From: CAMDBL01 sp964498125
GTDB lineage: Bacteria; Pseudomonadota; Alphaproteobacteria; Rhizobiales; Hyphomicrobiaceae
Length of the DNA stretch: 64,000 bases
NCBI GenBank assembly: GCA_964498125.1
Contig: CAZCGE010000143.1
Coordinates: forward strand, 1 to 64,000
Reading direction: 5' to 3'
Shown: positions 45,069 through 53,557 of the stretch, one piece after another
How the letters are laid out: each line of letters opens with the position of its first letter
Numbering within the stretch: position 1 is the first letter of the stretch
Made by a program: the position numbers and the translations under genes
The notes under the pieces: model-generated
Seen by the model: the letters and a program-made list of their open reading frames with translations, nothing else
Database searches by the model: none
What the model was told of the DNA's origin: nothing

Positions 45069-45180
45069 AGGTGGTGCTCTCAAGCCCGGCACCGCTGTTC
45101 AGCCGCGGCGTGCATCCGAACACGACCTCGGCTAGTGTTGCGCGCATATACGGCAGGCATCCAGCTCAGGAATGGACACA

Positions 45181-46155
45181 ATGCGCATTCTCATCATCGG
45201 TGGCGCCGGCATGGTTGGCCGCAAGCTGGCCGAGCGTCTCGCCAAGGACGGCCGGCTCGGCACGCGCGAGATCACCGGCATGTCCCTTTACGACGTCGTG
45301 CCACCGGTAGCGCCCGCTGGCGCAAGAATGCCGGTCAAGATCATGACTGGCGATTTGCCGGCGCCAGGAGAGACCGACAGGCTGATGGCGGAGAAGCCTG
45401 ACGTGGTCTTCCACCTCGCGGCCATCGTCTCCGGCGAAGCCGAGCAAGAGTTCAACAAGGGCTACCGCATCAACATGGACGGCTCGCGCAACCTGTTCGA
45501 GTCGGTGCGCCACGCCGGCCACAAGCCGCGTGTCGTCTTCACCAGTTCGATCGCAGCCTTCGGCACACCCTTCCCCGAGACGATTCCGGATGACTACGTC
45601 AATACGCCGCTGACCTCCTACGGCACACAGAAAGTGATCGGCGAGCTGCTGCTGTCGGATTATACGCGCAAGGGCTTCTTCGACGGCGTCGCCATTCGGC
45701 TGCCGACCATCTGCGTGCGGCCCGGCAAGCCCAACAAAGCTGCATCGGGCTTCTTCTCCAACATCATGCGCGAGCCGCTGGCGGGTCAGGAAGCGGTGCT
45801 GCCGGTCGCCGAAACGGTGCGCCACTGGCACGCCACGCCGCGCGCCGCCGTCGGCTTCCTGCTGCATGCCGCCACCATCGACAGCGACCGGGTCGGCACA
45901 CGCCGCGCGCTGACTATGCCGGGCATCACCTGTACGGTCGGCGAGCAGATCGCAGCACTCAAGAAGGTGGCCGGCGACAAAGTCGTCGCCCGTATCCGCC
46001 GCGAGCCCGATCCCGTGATCATGAAGATCGTCGAGGGTTGGCCGCGCGGCTTCGAGGCCAAGCGCGCCATCGGCCTCGGCTTCAAGGCGGAAAGCTCCTT
46101 CGAGGAGATCATCCGCATCCACATCGAGGACGAGCTCGGCGGCAAGATCGCGTGA
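45181..46155 (+). CDS. NAD-dependent epimerase/dehydratase family, D-erythronate dehydrogenase (DenD)-like
   Basis: The 324-residue extended SDR starts MRILIIGGAGMVGRKLAERL (NAD site) and has HLAAIVSGEAE, TSSIAAFG, the catalytic SYGTQK and RLPTICVRPGKPNKAASGFF, a stretch I recall from DenD-type enzymes that oxidise C4 sugar acids such as erythronate. ATG 45181 is nine bases from AGGA, while ATG 45172 is too close. DenD assignment is by recall; other sugar-acid dehydrogenases are possible. It is 14 bases upstream of the DUF6867-like gene. Confidence 0.85.
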   Translation: MRILIIGGAGMVGRKLAERLAKDGRLGTREITGMSLYDVVPPVAPAGARMPVKIMTGDLPAPGETDRLMAEKPDVVFHLAAIVSGEAEQEFNKGYRINMDGSRNLFESVRHAGHKPRVVFTSSIAAFGTPFPETIPDDYVNTPLTSYGTQKVIGELLLSDYTRKGFFDGVAIRLPTICVRPGKPNKAASGFFSNIMREPLAGQEAVLPVAETVRHWHATPRAAVGFLLHAATIDSDRVGTRRALTMPGITCTVGEQIAALKKVAGDKVVARIRREPDPVIMKIVEGWPRGFEAKRAIGLGFKAESSFEEIIRIHIEDELGGKIA

Positions 46156-46169
46156 GGCGTGGGACGATA

Positions 46170-46559
46170 ATGCCCGACTGGCTGTACGAATCGGGCCCCA
46201 ATGGCCTGTGGATTTTCCTGCTGTTGACTGTCATCCTCGGCGGTGTGGCAGCCTGGGCCACCGGCCAGGCCATCGCCGCGACATGGCGGCCGATCTGGCA
46301 GGTGCCAGTCTATGCCGCATTGCTGACGCTGGGCGTGCGTTTCCTGCATTTCGCGCTGTTTGAGGAGCCGCTGCTGGCGCCCGCCAACCTGGTGGTCGAC
46401 TTTGCCGTGATGCTGTGTGCGGCCCTGCTGGGCCACAGGCTGGCGCGCGCACGGGCGATGAGCGCGCAATACGGCTGGCTCTATCAGCCGGCCGGTTGGA
46501 TGGGGTGGCGGCGCAGCAAGACTGTAGGAAATCCGGAGTCCGCACGCGATTCAGGATGA
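46170..46559 (+). CDS. Small inner-membrane protein (DUF6867-like)
   Basis: The 129-residue protein has three hydrophobic segments: about residues 12-35 (LWIFLLLTVILGGVAAWATG), 43-62 and 70-92. It ends in a polar tail. I recall this family (DUF6867) beside branched-chain amino-acid ABC genes in alphaproteobacteria, and here a LivK-like gene follows after 118 bases. Its job is unknown; an accessory to the transporter is a guess. ATG 46170 is preceded by GGGACG. Confidence 0.75.
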   Translation: MPDWLYESGPNGLWIFLLLTVILGGVAAWATGQAIAATWRPIWQVPVYAALLTLGVRFLHFALFEEPLLAPANLVVDFAVMLCAALLGHRLARARAMSAQYGWLYQPAGWMGWRRSKTVGNPESARDSG

Positions 46560-46677
46560 CTTTCGCCGCAATTCCGGGGAATCCTGTCGTGGGTTACCCG
46601 CGTCCATGCCACAGGCTGCCATTCCGGCACCTGAAGGGCCTCGACGCACTGTATCCGCAGGCAATAGGGAGAGCATC

Positions 46678-47796
46678 ATGAAATACCTTCGCATGTCCGG
46701 GGTGGTACTTGCGGCGGCTGTCGCCTTCGCAGGCGCCGCCAATGCCCAGCTCAAGATCGGCGTCGCCGGCCCGATTACTGGCCCCAACGCCTCCTTCGGC
46801 GCGCAGTTGAAGAACGGCGCCGAGCAGGCCGCCGCCGACATCAATGCCAAGGGCGGCATCAACGGCCAGAAAATCCAGATCATGGTTGCCGACGACGTCT
46901 CCGATCCAAAGCAGGGCGTCTCGGTCGCCAACAAGTTCGTCGGCGAGGGCGTCAAGTTCGTCGTCGGCCACTTCAATTCGGGCGTGACGATCCCGGCCTC
47001 CGACGTCTACCAGGAGAACGGCGTGCTGGTGATCACGCCATCGGCCACCAACCCGCAATTGACCGAGCGCGGCATGTGGAACGTCTTCCGCACCTGCGGC
47101 CGCGACGACCAGCAGGGCGCGGTTGCCGGCAAGTACATCGCCGACCATTTCAAGGGCAAGAAGATTGCCGTCGTCCACGACAAGACGACCTATGGCAAGG
47201 GCGTCGCCGACGAGACCCGGAAAGCGATGGCCAAGCAAGGTATCAAGGAAGTGCTGTATGAGGGCATCAACACCGGCGAGAAGGATTTCTCGGCGCTGGT
47301 CTCCAAGATCAAGGCGGCCAACGCCGACCTTGTCTACTGGGGCGGCTTGCACACCGAAGGCGGCCTGATTCTGCGTCAGATGCGCGGCCAGGGCGTCAAG
47401 GCGGTGATGATGGGCGCCGACGGCATCGCCGACAGCGAGTTTGCCGCCATCGCCGGACCGGGCGCGGCGGAAGGCACGCTGATGACCTTCGGCCCTGATC
47501 CCAAGAAGCGGCCCGAAGCCGCTGCCGTGCTGAAATCGTTCGAGGCCCGCAAGTTCGATCCGCAGGCCTACACGCTCTACAGCTACGCGGCCCTGCAAGT
47601 GATCGCCGACGCCGCGGCACAGTCAAAGTCCCTGGAGCCGAAGAAGGTCGCCGAGACGATCAAGGGCGGCAAGCCCTTCAAGACCGTGATCGGCAACCTC
47701 GCCTACGACAAGAAGGGTGACCTGACACGGCTCGACTACGTGATGTGGACCTGGAAGAAGGGTGCCGACGGCAAGGTCACGTATCAGCAGAATTGA
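46678..47796 (+). CDS. Branched-chain amino-acid ABC substrate-binding protein LivK-like
   Basis: The 372-residue periplasmic protein has signal peptide MKYLRMSGVVLAAAVAFAGA and the canonical LivJ/LivK core: LKIGVAGPITGPNASFGAQL, INAKGGINGQKIQIMVADDV, GHFNSGVTIPASDVYQENGV and TPSATNPQLTERG. This is closer to true Leu/Ile/Val-binding proteins than the other two homologues here. AGGGAGAGC precedes ATG 46678. No permease genes are adjacent in the window. Confidence 0.93.
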   Translation: MKYLRMSGVVLAAAVAFAGAANAQLKIGVAGPITGPNASFGAQLKNGAEQAAADINAKGGINGQKIQIMVADDVSDPKQGVSVANKFVGEGVKFVVGHFNSGVTIPASDVYQENGVLVITPSATNPQLTERGMWNVFRTCGRDDQQGAVAGKYIADHFKGKKIAVVHDKTTYGKGVADETRKAMAKQGIKEVLYEGINTGEKDFSALVSKIKAANADLVYWGGLHTEGGLILRQMRGQGVKAVMMGADGIADSEFAAIAGPGAAEGTLMTFGPDPKKRPEAAAVLKSFEARKFDPQAYTLYSYAALQVIADAAAQSKSLEPKKVAETIKGGKPFKTVIGNLAYDKKGDLTRLDYVMWTWKKGADGKVTYQQN

Positions 47797-47822
47797 GTGT
47801 GAGGTGGGGTCGAGTGTGAGGC

Positions 47823-47849
47823 GGGGTCAGACCCGAAGGGTCTGACCCC
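47823..47849. repeat. Palindrome, GGGGTCAGACCC family
   Basis: GGGGTCAGACCC, a three-base loop (GAA) and the exact complement form a perfect hairpin between two LivK-like genes. A partial GGGGTCGAGTGTGAG copy precedes it. Confidence 0.85.
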
Positions 47850-47875
47850 GATCAGCGAACTGCGCGAGGACCACA

Positions 47876-48961
47876 TTGCGCCCATCCCGCCTTGGCCTTG
47901 CCTTCGCTTTCGGCGCACTCCTCTTTGCCACGCCCGCCGCCGCCGAAATCCTGGTTGGCGTGGCGGCGCCATTGTCGGGGCGCTTTGCCGAGCAGGGGCT
48001 GGCAATACAAATGGGCGTCGAGGACGCAGTCACCGCGGTCAACGCTATGGGAGGGCTTCTCGGCCAGCACTTGCGCATTATCGCCGTCGATGACGGCTGC
48101 GAGGCAAAAGCCGGCGCCGAGGTCGCCCGCCAGCTTGTCGCCCGCGACGTTGCCGTCGTCATCGGCCACACCTGCCCCAGCGCTGCGATCGCCGCCGCGC
48201 CGATCTATGCCGAGGCCAAGATCGTGCTGCTGGCCCTGACGCGGCATCCGGATCTGACCGAAAAGCGGGCGGGTCCAACCATATTTCGAGTCGCCGGCCG
48301 TGACGATCGGCAGGGCGAGACGATTGCCGCGCATATCCTCAAGACCTTCCAAGGCCAGCGAATCGCCCTCATCCACGACCGCACCCAATATGGCCGCGGG
48401 CTCGCCGGAGTGATCGAGCGGGTGCTGGCAGCGGGCGGGACAAAGCCGCTGTTCGTCGAGGGCATCGTCGCAGGCAACAAGGACTACTCTGGCGTTGTAC
48501 AGCTCGCCAGGCAGGCTGCCGCCGACGTCATCTTTTTCGGCGGATTTCCAGCCGAAGCGGCCATTCTCTTTCGACAGTTGCGAGCGGCCGGTTTGGACGC
48601 ACCGTTCCTGGGCGCCGACGCCCTGGCAGGCGCCGAGGCCGGACAACTCGCCCCGTCTGCCGCCGGTCAAGTCCTGGTTGCCTACCCATATATGTTCAGC
48701 GACGATCCGCGGCACGCGCTGGAACGTGCGAGGGCTGACGATCTGAAAGAAAGATCAATGATGGCCATGGCGCTTTGGCGCAACGCGGCGGACGCCATAG
48801 CTCAATTGGACGGGCTTGCCGTGGCTGGGCGCCTTGCCGTTCGCCGGCCAGCCCATTTCAGCTTCGACGCCAAGGGTGACCCCCTCGACTCCGACCTGCC
48901 CTCATACATCATGCTCGACGCCGGCGCGCCGCAGGAACCGAGCCGCACCCAAGCCCGCTAG
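47876..48961 (+). CDS. LivK-like ABC substrate-binding protein
   Basis: The 361-residue protein begins with TTG at 47876 after GCGAGGACCACA, with signal peptide MRPSRLGLAFAFGALLFATP and cleavage near AAAEI. Its core ILVGVAAPLSGRFAEQGLAI, GHTCPSAAIAAAPIYAEAKI and RHPDLTEKRAGPTIFRVAGR parallels the LivK-like protein just upstream, so the two look like diverged tandem duplicates. The specificity loops differ (TRHPDLTEK in place of SATNPQLTE), suggesting another ligand. Confidence 0.9.
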   Translation: MRPSRLGLAFAFGALLFATPAAAEILVGVAAPLSGRFAEQGLAIQMGVEDAVTAVNAMGGLLGQHLRIIAVDDGCEAKAGAEVARQLVARDVAVVIGHTCPSAAIAAAPIYAEAKIVLLALTRHPDLTEKRAGPTIFRVAGRDDRQGETIAAHILKTFQGQRIALIHDRTQYGRGLAGVIERVLAAGGTKPLFVEGIVAGNKDYSGVVQLARQAAADVIFFGGFPAEAAILFRQLRAAGLDAPFLGADALAGAEAGQLAPSAAGQVLVAYPYMFSDDPRHALERARADDLKERSMMAMALWRNAADAIAQLDGLAVAGRLAVRRPAHFSFDAKGDPLDSDLPSYIMLDAGAPQEPSRTQAR

Positions 48962-48974
48962 GCCGGTCCTTTCC

Positions 48975-49178
48975 TCACCTCCCCTGCGACTCCAAAATCA
49001 AATCCACCTGCAGCGCCTGGTGAACGCGAACCAACTCCTCGGGCACCTCGTCGCCATCTTCCTGATAGCGTGCTATCCGCTGCTGCAGCAGTGCGAAGCT
49101 CTCGCGTGGGTCGTCCTGCTCCTCGATCATGGTGATCAAGACGGCAATTTCATTCGCACTCGTGTTCGCCCGCATCAT
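48975..49178 (-). CDS. Small acidic hypothetical protein (67 aa)
   Basis: ATG 49178 is preceded by AGGAGGACG, a near-perfect ribosome-binding site, which selects it over an upstream in-frame start. The product MMRANTSANEIAVLITMIEE continues as two predicted amphipathic helices (DDPRESFALLQQRIARYQED, VPEELVRVHQALQVDLI) without signal peptide. It converges on the LivK-like gene with a 13-base gap. Family unknown; a small cytoplasmic helical protein is likely. Confidence 0.75.
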   Translation of the reverse strand: MMRANTSANEIAVLITMIEEQDDPRESFALLQQRIARYQEDGDEVPEELVRVHQALQVDLILESQGR

Positions 49179-49532
49179 CGTCCTCCTAAATTGGCGTTGG
49201 CTGGCAAACCTGGGACAGACCTCATGTCTGGCCCGCGCCATCACGCCGGGAAGTCATCGTTCGCAAACAGCTCGTGCTTGTCTGCTGCCGCTTGATGACC
49301 ACCCTACCGATTCGACAGTTAACCCCGGCTGAATGTTTTTCAAGGCACGAAAATATGCATGGACCAGCGTCAAGGCCATCGGCCCGGCTGTGTGTCCGGT
49401 GCCGCCTGCCGTTCTTGCAACGCATCAATTCGTCGCTGCGTTGCAGCAATCAAGACGCGCGGCGACATTGCTGCTATCATGACACTCCACCGACTGGCGC
49501 AGCGCCGGGACCATCGCAAGGGCAAACGCGCC
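49179..49532. other. Divergent intergenic region
   Basis: No gene is seen. GCAACGCA (49417-49424) and TGCGTTGC (49437-49444) form a perfect eight-base inverted repeat about 90 bases upstream of the peptidase start, possibly an operator. The frame of the peptidase is open back to 49359 but not conserved. Confidence 0.4.
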
Positions 49533-50543
49533 ATGCGCGGCGAGTTCAATCTCATCACCGATGTGCCGGGGCTGCGGGTCGGCAATGCGCACGATGAGCG
49601 GCTGGCCAGCGGCGTCACGGTGCTGTTGCCAGATGCTCCCGCTGTCGCCGCGGTCGATGTGCGCGGTGGCGGCCCTGGCACGCGCGAATCCGACGCGTTG
49701 GGCCTTGCCGGAACGGTGAATGAGGTGCACGGCCTGGTGCTCTCCGGCGGCTCGGCATTCGGCCTGGCGGCGGCCACTGGTGTGCAGAGCTGGCTTCGCG
49801 AGCGCGGCATCGGCTTCAGCGTCGGCAGCGCCCGCGTGCCGATCGTGCCGCAAGCCATTCTGTTCGACCTGCTCAACGGCGGCGACAAGGGCTGGGGACC
49901 AAGCCCGCCCTACGAACGGCTGGCACAAGAGGCCTGCGCCGCGGCCGGGCGAAGCTTCGCGCTGGGCAGTGCCGGCGCCGGCTACGGCGCGACCACGGCA
50001 ACGCTGCGCGGCGGCCTCGGCAGCGCCTCCGAGCTGCTCGGCGGCGGCCTGGTCATCGGTGCCTTGGCGGCCGTCAATTCCCTGGGCTCGGTCACGGTCG
50101 GCGATACCAGCCATTTCTGGGCCGCCCCGTTCGAGCAGGACGGTGAATTTGGCGGTTGCGGCTTGCCCGCGCCCTGGCCGGCGGACGCAACGGAGCCGCG
50201 CCTCAAGGGCGGAGCGCCGCAGAATACGACGCTGGCCATCGTTGCGACCAACGCGCTGCTGACCAAGCCCGAGGCCTACCGCCTCGCCGTGATGGCCCAG
50301 ACCGGCTTGGCGCGCGCCATCTACCCGGTCCATTCCCCGCTCGATGGCGACGTGGTCTATGCGCTCGCCACCGGCCACGTGGCGCTGCCCGACACCACCC
50401 GATCGCTGGCGCTCCTCGGCGCCGCCGCCGCCAACGCGCTGGCCCGCGCCATCGCACGCGGCATTTACGAGGCAGCCCCGGCGCCCGCCTTCTGGACCGG
50501 TCCGCCGGCCTGGCGCGCCCGCTTCGGCGGAGGCACCGCATGA
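49533..50543 (+). CDS. P1-family peptidase (L-aminopeptidase/D-esterase, DmpA-like)
   Basis: The 336-residue protein is an Ntn-hydrolase-type self-processing peptidase. It has ITDVPGLRVGNAHDERLASG, GGPGTRESDALGL, VLSGGSAFGLAAATGVQ and the region AVNSLGSVTVGDTSHFWAAP, then QNTTLAIVATNALLTK, where family members cleave themselves to expose a nucleophilic Ser or Thr. DmpA-like enzymes release N-terminal L- or D-amino acids; neighbouring DadA-like oxidase would handle D-amino acids. ATG 49533 matches family N-termini. The stop overlaps the next small gene. Confidence 0.92.
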   Translation: MRGEFNLITDVPGLRVGNAHDERLASGVTVLLPDAPAVAAVDVRGGGPGTRESDALGLAGTVNEVHGLVLSGGSAFGLAAATGVQSWLRERGIGFSVGSARVPIVPQAILFDLLNGGDKGWGPSPPYERLAQEACAAAGRSFALGSAGAGYGATTATLRGGLGSASELLGGGLVIGALAAVNSLGSVTVGDTSHFWAAPFEQDGEFGGCGLPAPWPADATEPRLKGGAPQNTTLAIVATNALLTKPEAYRLAVMAQTGLARAIYPVHSPLDGDVVYALATGHVALPDTTRSLALLGAAAANALARAIARGIYEAAPAPAFWTGPPAWRARFGGGTA

Positions 50544-50725
50544 TGCGGAACTTCGCGTTATGGGCCGCTTCAGCCCTGCTGCTGTTATGGATCTGTCTTC
50601 TGACGGTTGATCATCAGATGGCATATCAGTGTGCGCACAAAGGCGGGCGGTGGGAGAGCATGCACTGGCGCTGCGTTCCCGACCCCGGCCGCATCATCCT
50701 GCAGCGCGACATCCGGCGATCGTAA
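50540..50725 (+). CDS. Small membrane-anchored protein (61 aa)
   Basis: The ATGA overlap with the peptidase stop indicates translational coupling. The product MMRNFALWAASALLLLWICL has one N-terminal hydrophobic helix and a short exported part with two cysteines (AYQCAHKGGRWESMHWRC) that could form a disulfide. It resembles small periplasmic proteins of unknown function. Its dependence on the peptidase gene suggests a related envelope role, which is only inference. Confidence 0.7.
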   Translation: MMRNFALWAASALLLLWICLLTVDHQMAYQCAHKGGRWESMHWRCVPDPGRIILQRDIRRS

Positions 50726-50735
50726 GTGCAGGCGT

Positions 50736-50846
50736 GAGTGGTGAGTGGTGAGTCGTGAAGCGCAGTGATTAGCAGGCACTACCCTCACCACTCACCACTC
50801 ACCACTCACCACTCACCACTCACCACTCACCACTCACCACTCACGC
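50736..50846. repeat. Heptanucleotide tandem repeat (CTCACCA)8 with inverted copies
   Basis: Eight exact CTCACCA units run from 50784 to 50839, followed by a degenerate unit ending at 50846. Three inverted units (TGGTGAG phase) lie at about 50736-50757. Together they can fold into a hairpin between convergent genes. The dadA-like stop codon (TGA, complement of 50841-50843) lies in the last degenerate unit. Copy number is probably variable between strains. Confidence 0.9.
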
Positions 50847-52085
50847 GAAACGGTCGACCCGATAAGGCGCCGGATCGGTGAACGGCGCTTCGCCCGTCAT
50901 CATTTCGCCGAGCAATCGTCCGGTAACGGGACCCAGCGTAAATCCCAGATGCTGGTGTCCGATATCCAGCCACAGCCCGCGCTTGCCCGGCACCGGTCCA
51001 ATTGCCGGCAGCATGTCGGGCAGGCATGGCCTGCGTCCGAGCCAAGGCTTGGCGTCGACCGGCTCGCCGAGCGGGAACAGCTCGCGCGCCATCGGTTCGA
51101 CCTTGGCGAGCTGCACCGGCGTCGGCGGCGCATCGGCGCGCGCGAACTCGGCCCCGGTCGTCAGGCGAATGCCTCGTGTCATGGCAGCCAAGACATAACC
51201 TCCCTCCACGTCGAGCACCGGCCGGGACAGCGTGGCGTTGCCGCTGGCTGCATAGTGCATGTGGTAGCCGCGCTTGACCGCCAGCGGCAGCCTGACCCCG
51301 AGCGGCGCCAGCACATCCAGCGACCATGGCCCGAGCGCCACCACCACCTCGCGCGCCTCGATGGGCCCCTCGATACCGCCGACCTGCCAGCCGTTGGCCG
51401 TCGCCTCCAGCGAGCGCGCATCGGCTGTCGCCAACCGCCCGCCCCGCTTCACGAACATATCGGCATAGGCTTTGCCGACGGCCCCAGGATCACCGACGCT
51501 GACGGCCTGAGTTTTCAGCAGGCCGCCGGCCAGCGGGCCGCAAATATTGGGCTCTAGCTCGCGCAACTGCGATGCCGACTTGAAATCGCTCACCGTGCCC
51601 CAGCGCGCCGCGGCCGCGGACGCCGCCTTGTGCTCGGCCTCCAGCCGCGCTTGCGAGCGATAGACGCGCAGATAGCCGGTGCGGCGAATGACACCGTCGA
51701 TCCCGGCAGCTCGCATCAGCGCTTCGTGCTCGTCGATGCAGCGCTCGATGAGCGGGCGGGCAGCGCGAGCGGTTGCCGCGACCCGCTCCGGACTGGAGTG
51801 GAGGAAATGCCGCCACAGCCATGGCAGCAGCATCGGCAGGTCGCGATAGTGCAGGTTGGCCTCGGGTCGCCGGTTGAGCGCATAATCGAGCACGACGCGA
51901 ACATCGCGCGGGAACGAGTAGGGCACCACGGCTTCACGCTGGATGACGCCGGCATTGCCAAATGACGTCTCCTCGGCCGCGCCGCGCCGATCCATCAGCG
52001 TGACCGACCTGCCGCGCGCCTGCAGGTGCAGCGCAGCTGAGACGCCGACCATGCCGGCGCCAAGGACCAGGACGTCTGTTTTCAT
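50841..52085 (-). CDS. D-amino-acid dehydrogenase-like FAD oxidoreductase (DadA type)
   Basis: The 414-residue flavoprotein starts MKTDVLVLGAGMVGVSAALH (FAD-binding) and follows the DAO/DadA pattern with ETSFGNAGVIQ, LWRHFLHSS and the C-terminal DIGHQHLGFTLGPVTGRLL. DadA enzymes oxidise D-amino acids to 2-oxoacids at the inner membrane, passing electrons to the respiratory chain. It converges with the P1 peptidase pair. The substrate range is not readable from sequence; related oxidases of hydroxyproline or sarcosine are possible. Confidence 0.9.
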   Translation of the reverse strand: MKTDVLVLGAGMVGVSAALHLQARGRSVTLMDRRGAAEETSFGNAGVIQREAVVPYSFPRDVRVVLDYALNRRPEANLHYRDLPMLLPWLWRHFLHSSPERVAATARAARPLIERCIDEHEALMRAAGIDGVIRRTGYLRVYRSQARLEAEHKAASAAAARWGTVSDFKSASQLRELEPNICGPLAGGLLKTQAVSVGDPGAVGKAYADMFVKRGGRLATADARSLEATANGWQVGGIEGPIEAREVVVALGPWSLDVLAPLGVRLPLAVKRGYHMHYAASGNATLSRPVLDVEGGYVLAAMTRGIRLTTGAEFARADAPPTPVQLAKVEPMARELFPLGEPVDAKPWLGRRPCLPDMLPAIGPVPGKRGLWLDIGHQHLGFTLGPVTGRLLGEMMTGEAPFTDPAPYRVDRFA

Positions 52086-52243
52086 GGGCTACGTTTTGTG
52101 ATGGAGGTCAGCGAGCGCGGGACTGACCACACTCTAAGCCGATCGGCCTCCGCGAGCCAACAGCCCAGTGCCGGCATCGCCCCTCCCCATCAAGAGTGGA
52201 CAGCCCTCGACCGCCGGGGCAACCTCTGGCGAGGAACCGGCCG

Positions 52244-53512
52244 ATGCTGGAGGGCTGCATGCTGCAAAACGTGACGCACGTCTTGGAAGGCAATCCGGCG
52301 CTGGCCAGGCGCAATCGCTTCGCCCGCCTCGTGGTCGCCGTTCAAGCCGGGGCGCGCAGTTGGACGGTGCGGTTCGGAGCCGACCCGATTGTTGTCGAGC
52401 CCGGGTTGACCGCGGCGCCTGACCTCGAGTTGCGGGGGCCGGCCGAGGCGTGGGCCACCTATGCCAAGCCCATGCCTGACGTTGGCTTCCAGAACCTCAC
52501 CAGCATGATGCGTCTCGGCCATATCGAGGTGCGCGGCGCGATGCTCGAGTTCGGCCGCAATCTCATGCTGCTGGAGGAGGTTTTTGCCAGCATGCGTGGC
52601 CGTCCAGAAGGGACACGGCCGAGCCCGGCACCGGTCGGCAAGCCTTGGATCGAACCGGTCACGGGCCGCTATCTGCACACGGACCTGAATGGCCGGCCGC
52701 ATCGCATCTACTTCGAGGAAGCGGGCCCCACCGATGGCATACCGCTGCTGTGCCTGCACACCGCTGGAGCCGACGGGCGCCAGTACCGCGCCATCCTCAA
52801 CGATTCCGCAATCACGCAGGCCTACCGCGTCATCAGCTTCGACTTGCCATGGCACGGCAAATCCTCGCCGCCGCCGGGATTCGAGACCGAGGTCTACCGG
52901 CTGACGACGAAGCTTTACATCGACACCATCATGACGGTGATTCGCGCCCTGCGGCTCAATCGCCCGGTGGTGATGGGCTGCTCGATCGGTGGGCGCGCCG
53001 TGCTGCATCTGGCGCTGAGTCATGGCGCGGAATTCCGCGCCGCCATCGGGCTGCAGTCGGCGCTTTATGCCCAACCCGACGCCAATCCGGTGCTGCGCGA
53101 ATTGGAAGTGATTCACCGCCCCGACGTGCACGGCGGGGATGCATCGGCTGCGTTCGTCGCATGCCTGATGGCGCCCGCCTCCTCGACGCCTGATCGCTGG
53201 GAAACGCTGTGGCACTATGCTCAGGGCGGGCCGGGAATATTCATGGGCGATCTCGTCTACTACATGGCCGACGGCGACATGCGCAATCTCGACCTGTCCC
53301 CGCTCGAAAAGCAAGAGTGCCCGATTTACCTGCTGACGGGCGAGTACGACATCTCGGCCACGCCGGCGCTGACCGCGGACTTGGCGAAGAAGGTGAATGC
53401 CCGGCATTTCGAGGTGATGCCGGGACTAGGCCACTTCCCAATGTCGGAGGCGCCCGAGCGTTTCCTGGGCTATCTGCGGCCGGTGCTGGAACAGATTCGC
53501 GCCCTGGACTGA
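52244..53512 (+). CDS. Alpha/beta hydrolase with N-terminal SCP2-like domain
   Basis: The 422-residue protein pairs an N-terminal part (residues 1-115) that looks like a sterol-carrier (SCP2-like) fold (SWTVRFGADPIVVEPGLTAA, FQNLTSMMRLGHIEVRGAML) with a C-terminal hydrolase: LLCLHTAGADGRQYRAILN, FDLPWHGKSSPP, nucleophile elbow VVMGCSIGGRAVL, LTGEYDISATP and GLGHFPMSEAPE. ATG 52244 follows GAGGAACCGG; ATG 52259 with GGAGGG is nearly as good. It may cleave an ester or C-C bond in the pathway encoded by the following genes. Confidence 0.88.
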   Translation: MLEGCMLQNVTHVLEGNPALARRNRFARLVVAVQAGARSWTVRFGADPIVVEPGLTAAPDLELRGPAEAWATYAKPMPDVGFQNLTSMMRLGHIEVRGAMLEFGRNLMLLEEVFASMRGRPEGTRPSPAPVGKPWIEPVTGRYLHTDLNGRPHRIYFEEAGPTDGIPLLCLHTAGADGRQYRAILNDSAITQAYRVISFDLPWHGKSSPPPGFETEVYRLTTKLYIDTIMTVIRALRLNRPVVMGCSIGGRAVLHLALSHGAEFRAAIGLQSALYAQPDANPVLRELEVIHRPDVHGGDASAAFVACLMAPASSTPDRWETLWHYAQGGPGIFMGDLVYYMADGDMRNLDLSPLEKQECPIYLLTGEYDISATPALTADLAKKVNARHFEVMPGLGHFPMSEAPERFLGYLRPVLEQIRALD

Positions 53513-53557
53513 GGCGGGCGCGGCAAGCGGCGCAGGGCGCCAAACCCGTCCCGCGCG

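Noticed and set aside
50736..50846. CRISPR array
   Set aside because: The units are uninterrupted heptamers without spacers and no cas genes occur in the window.
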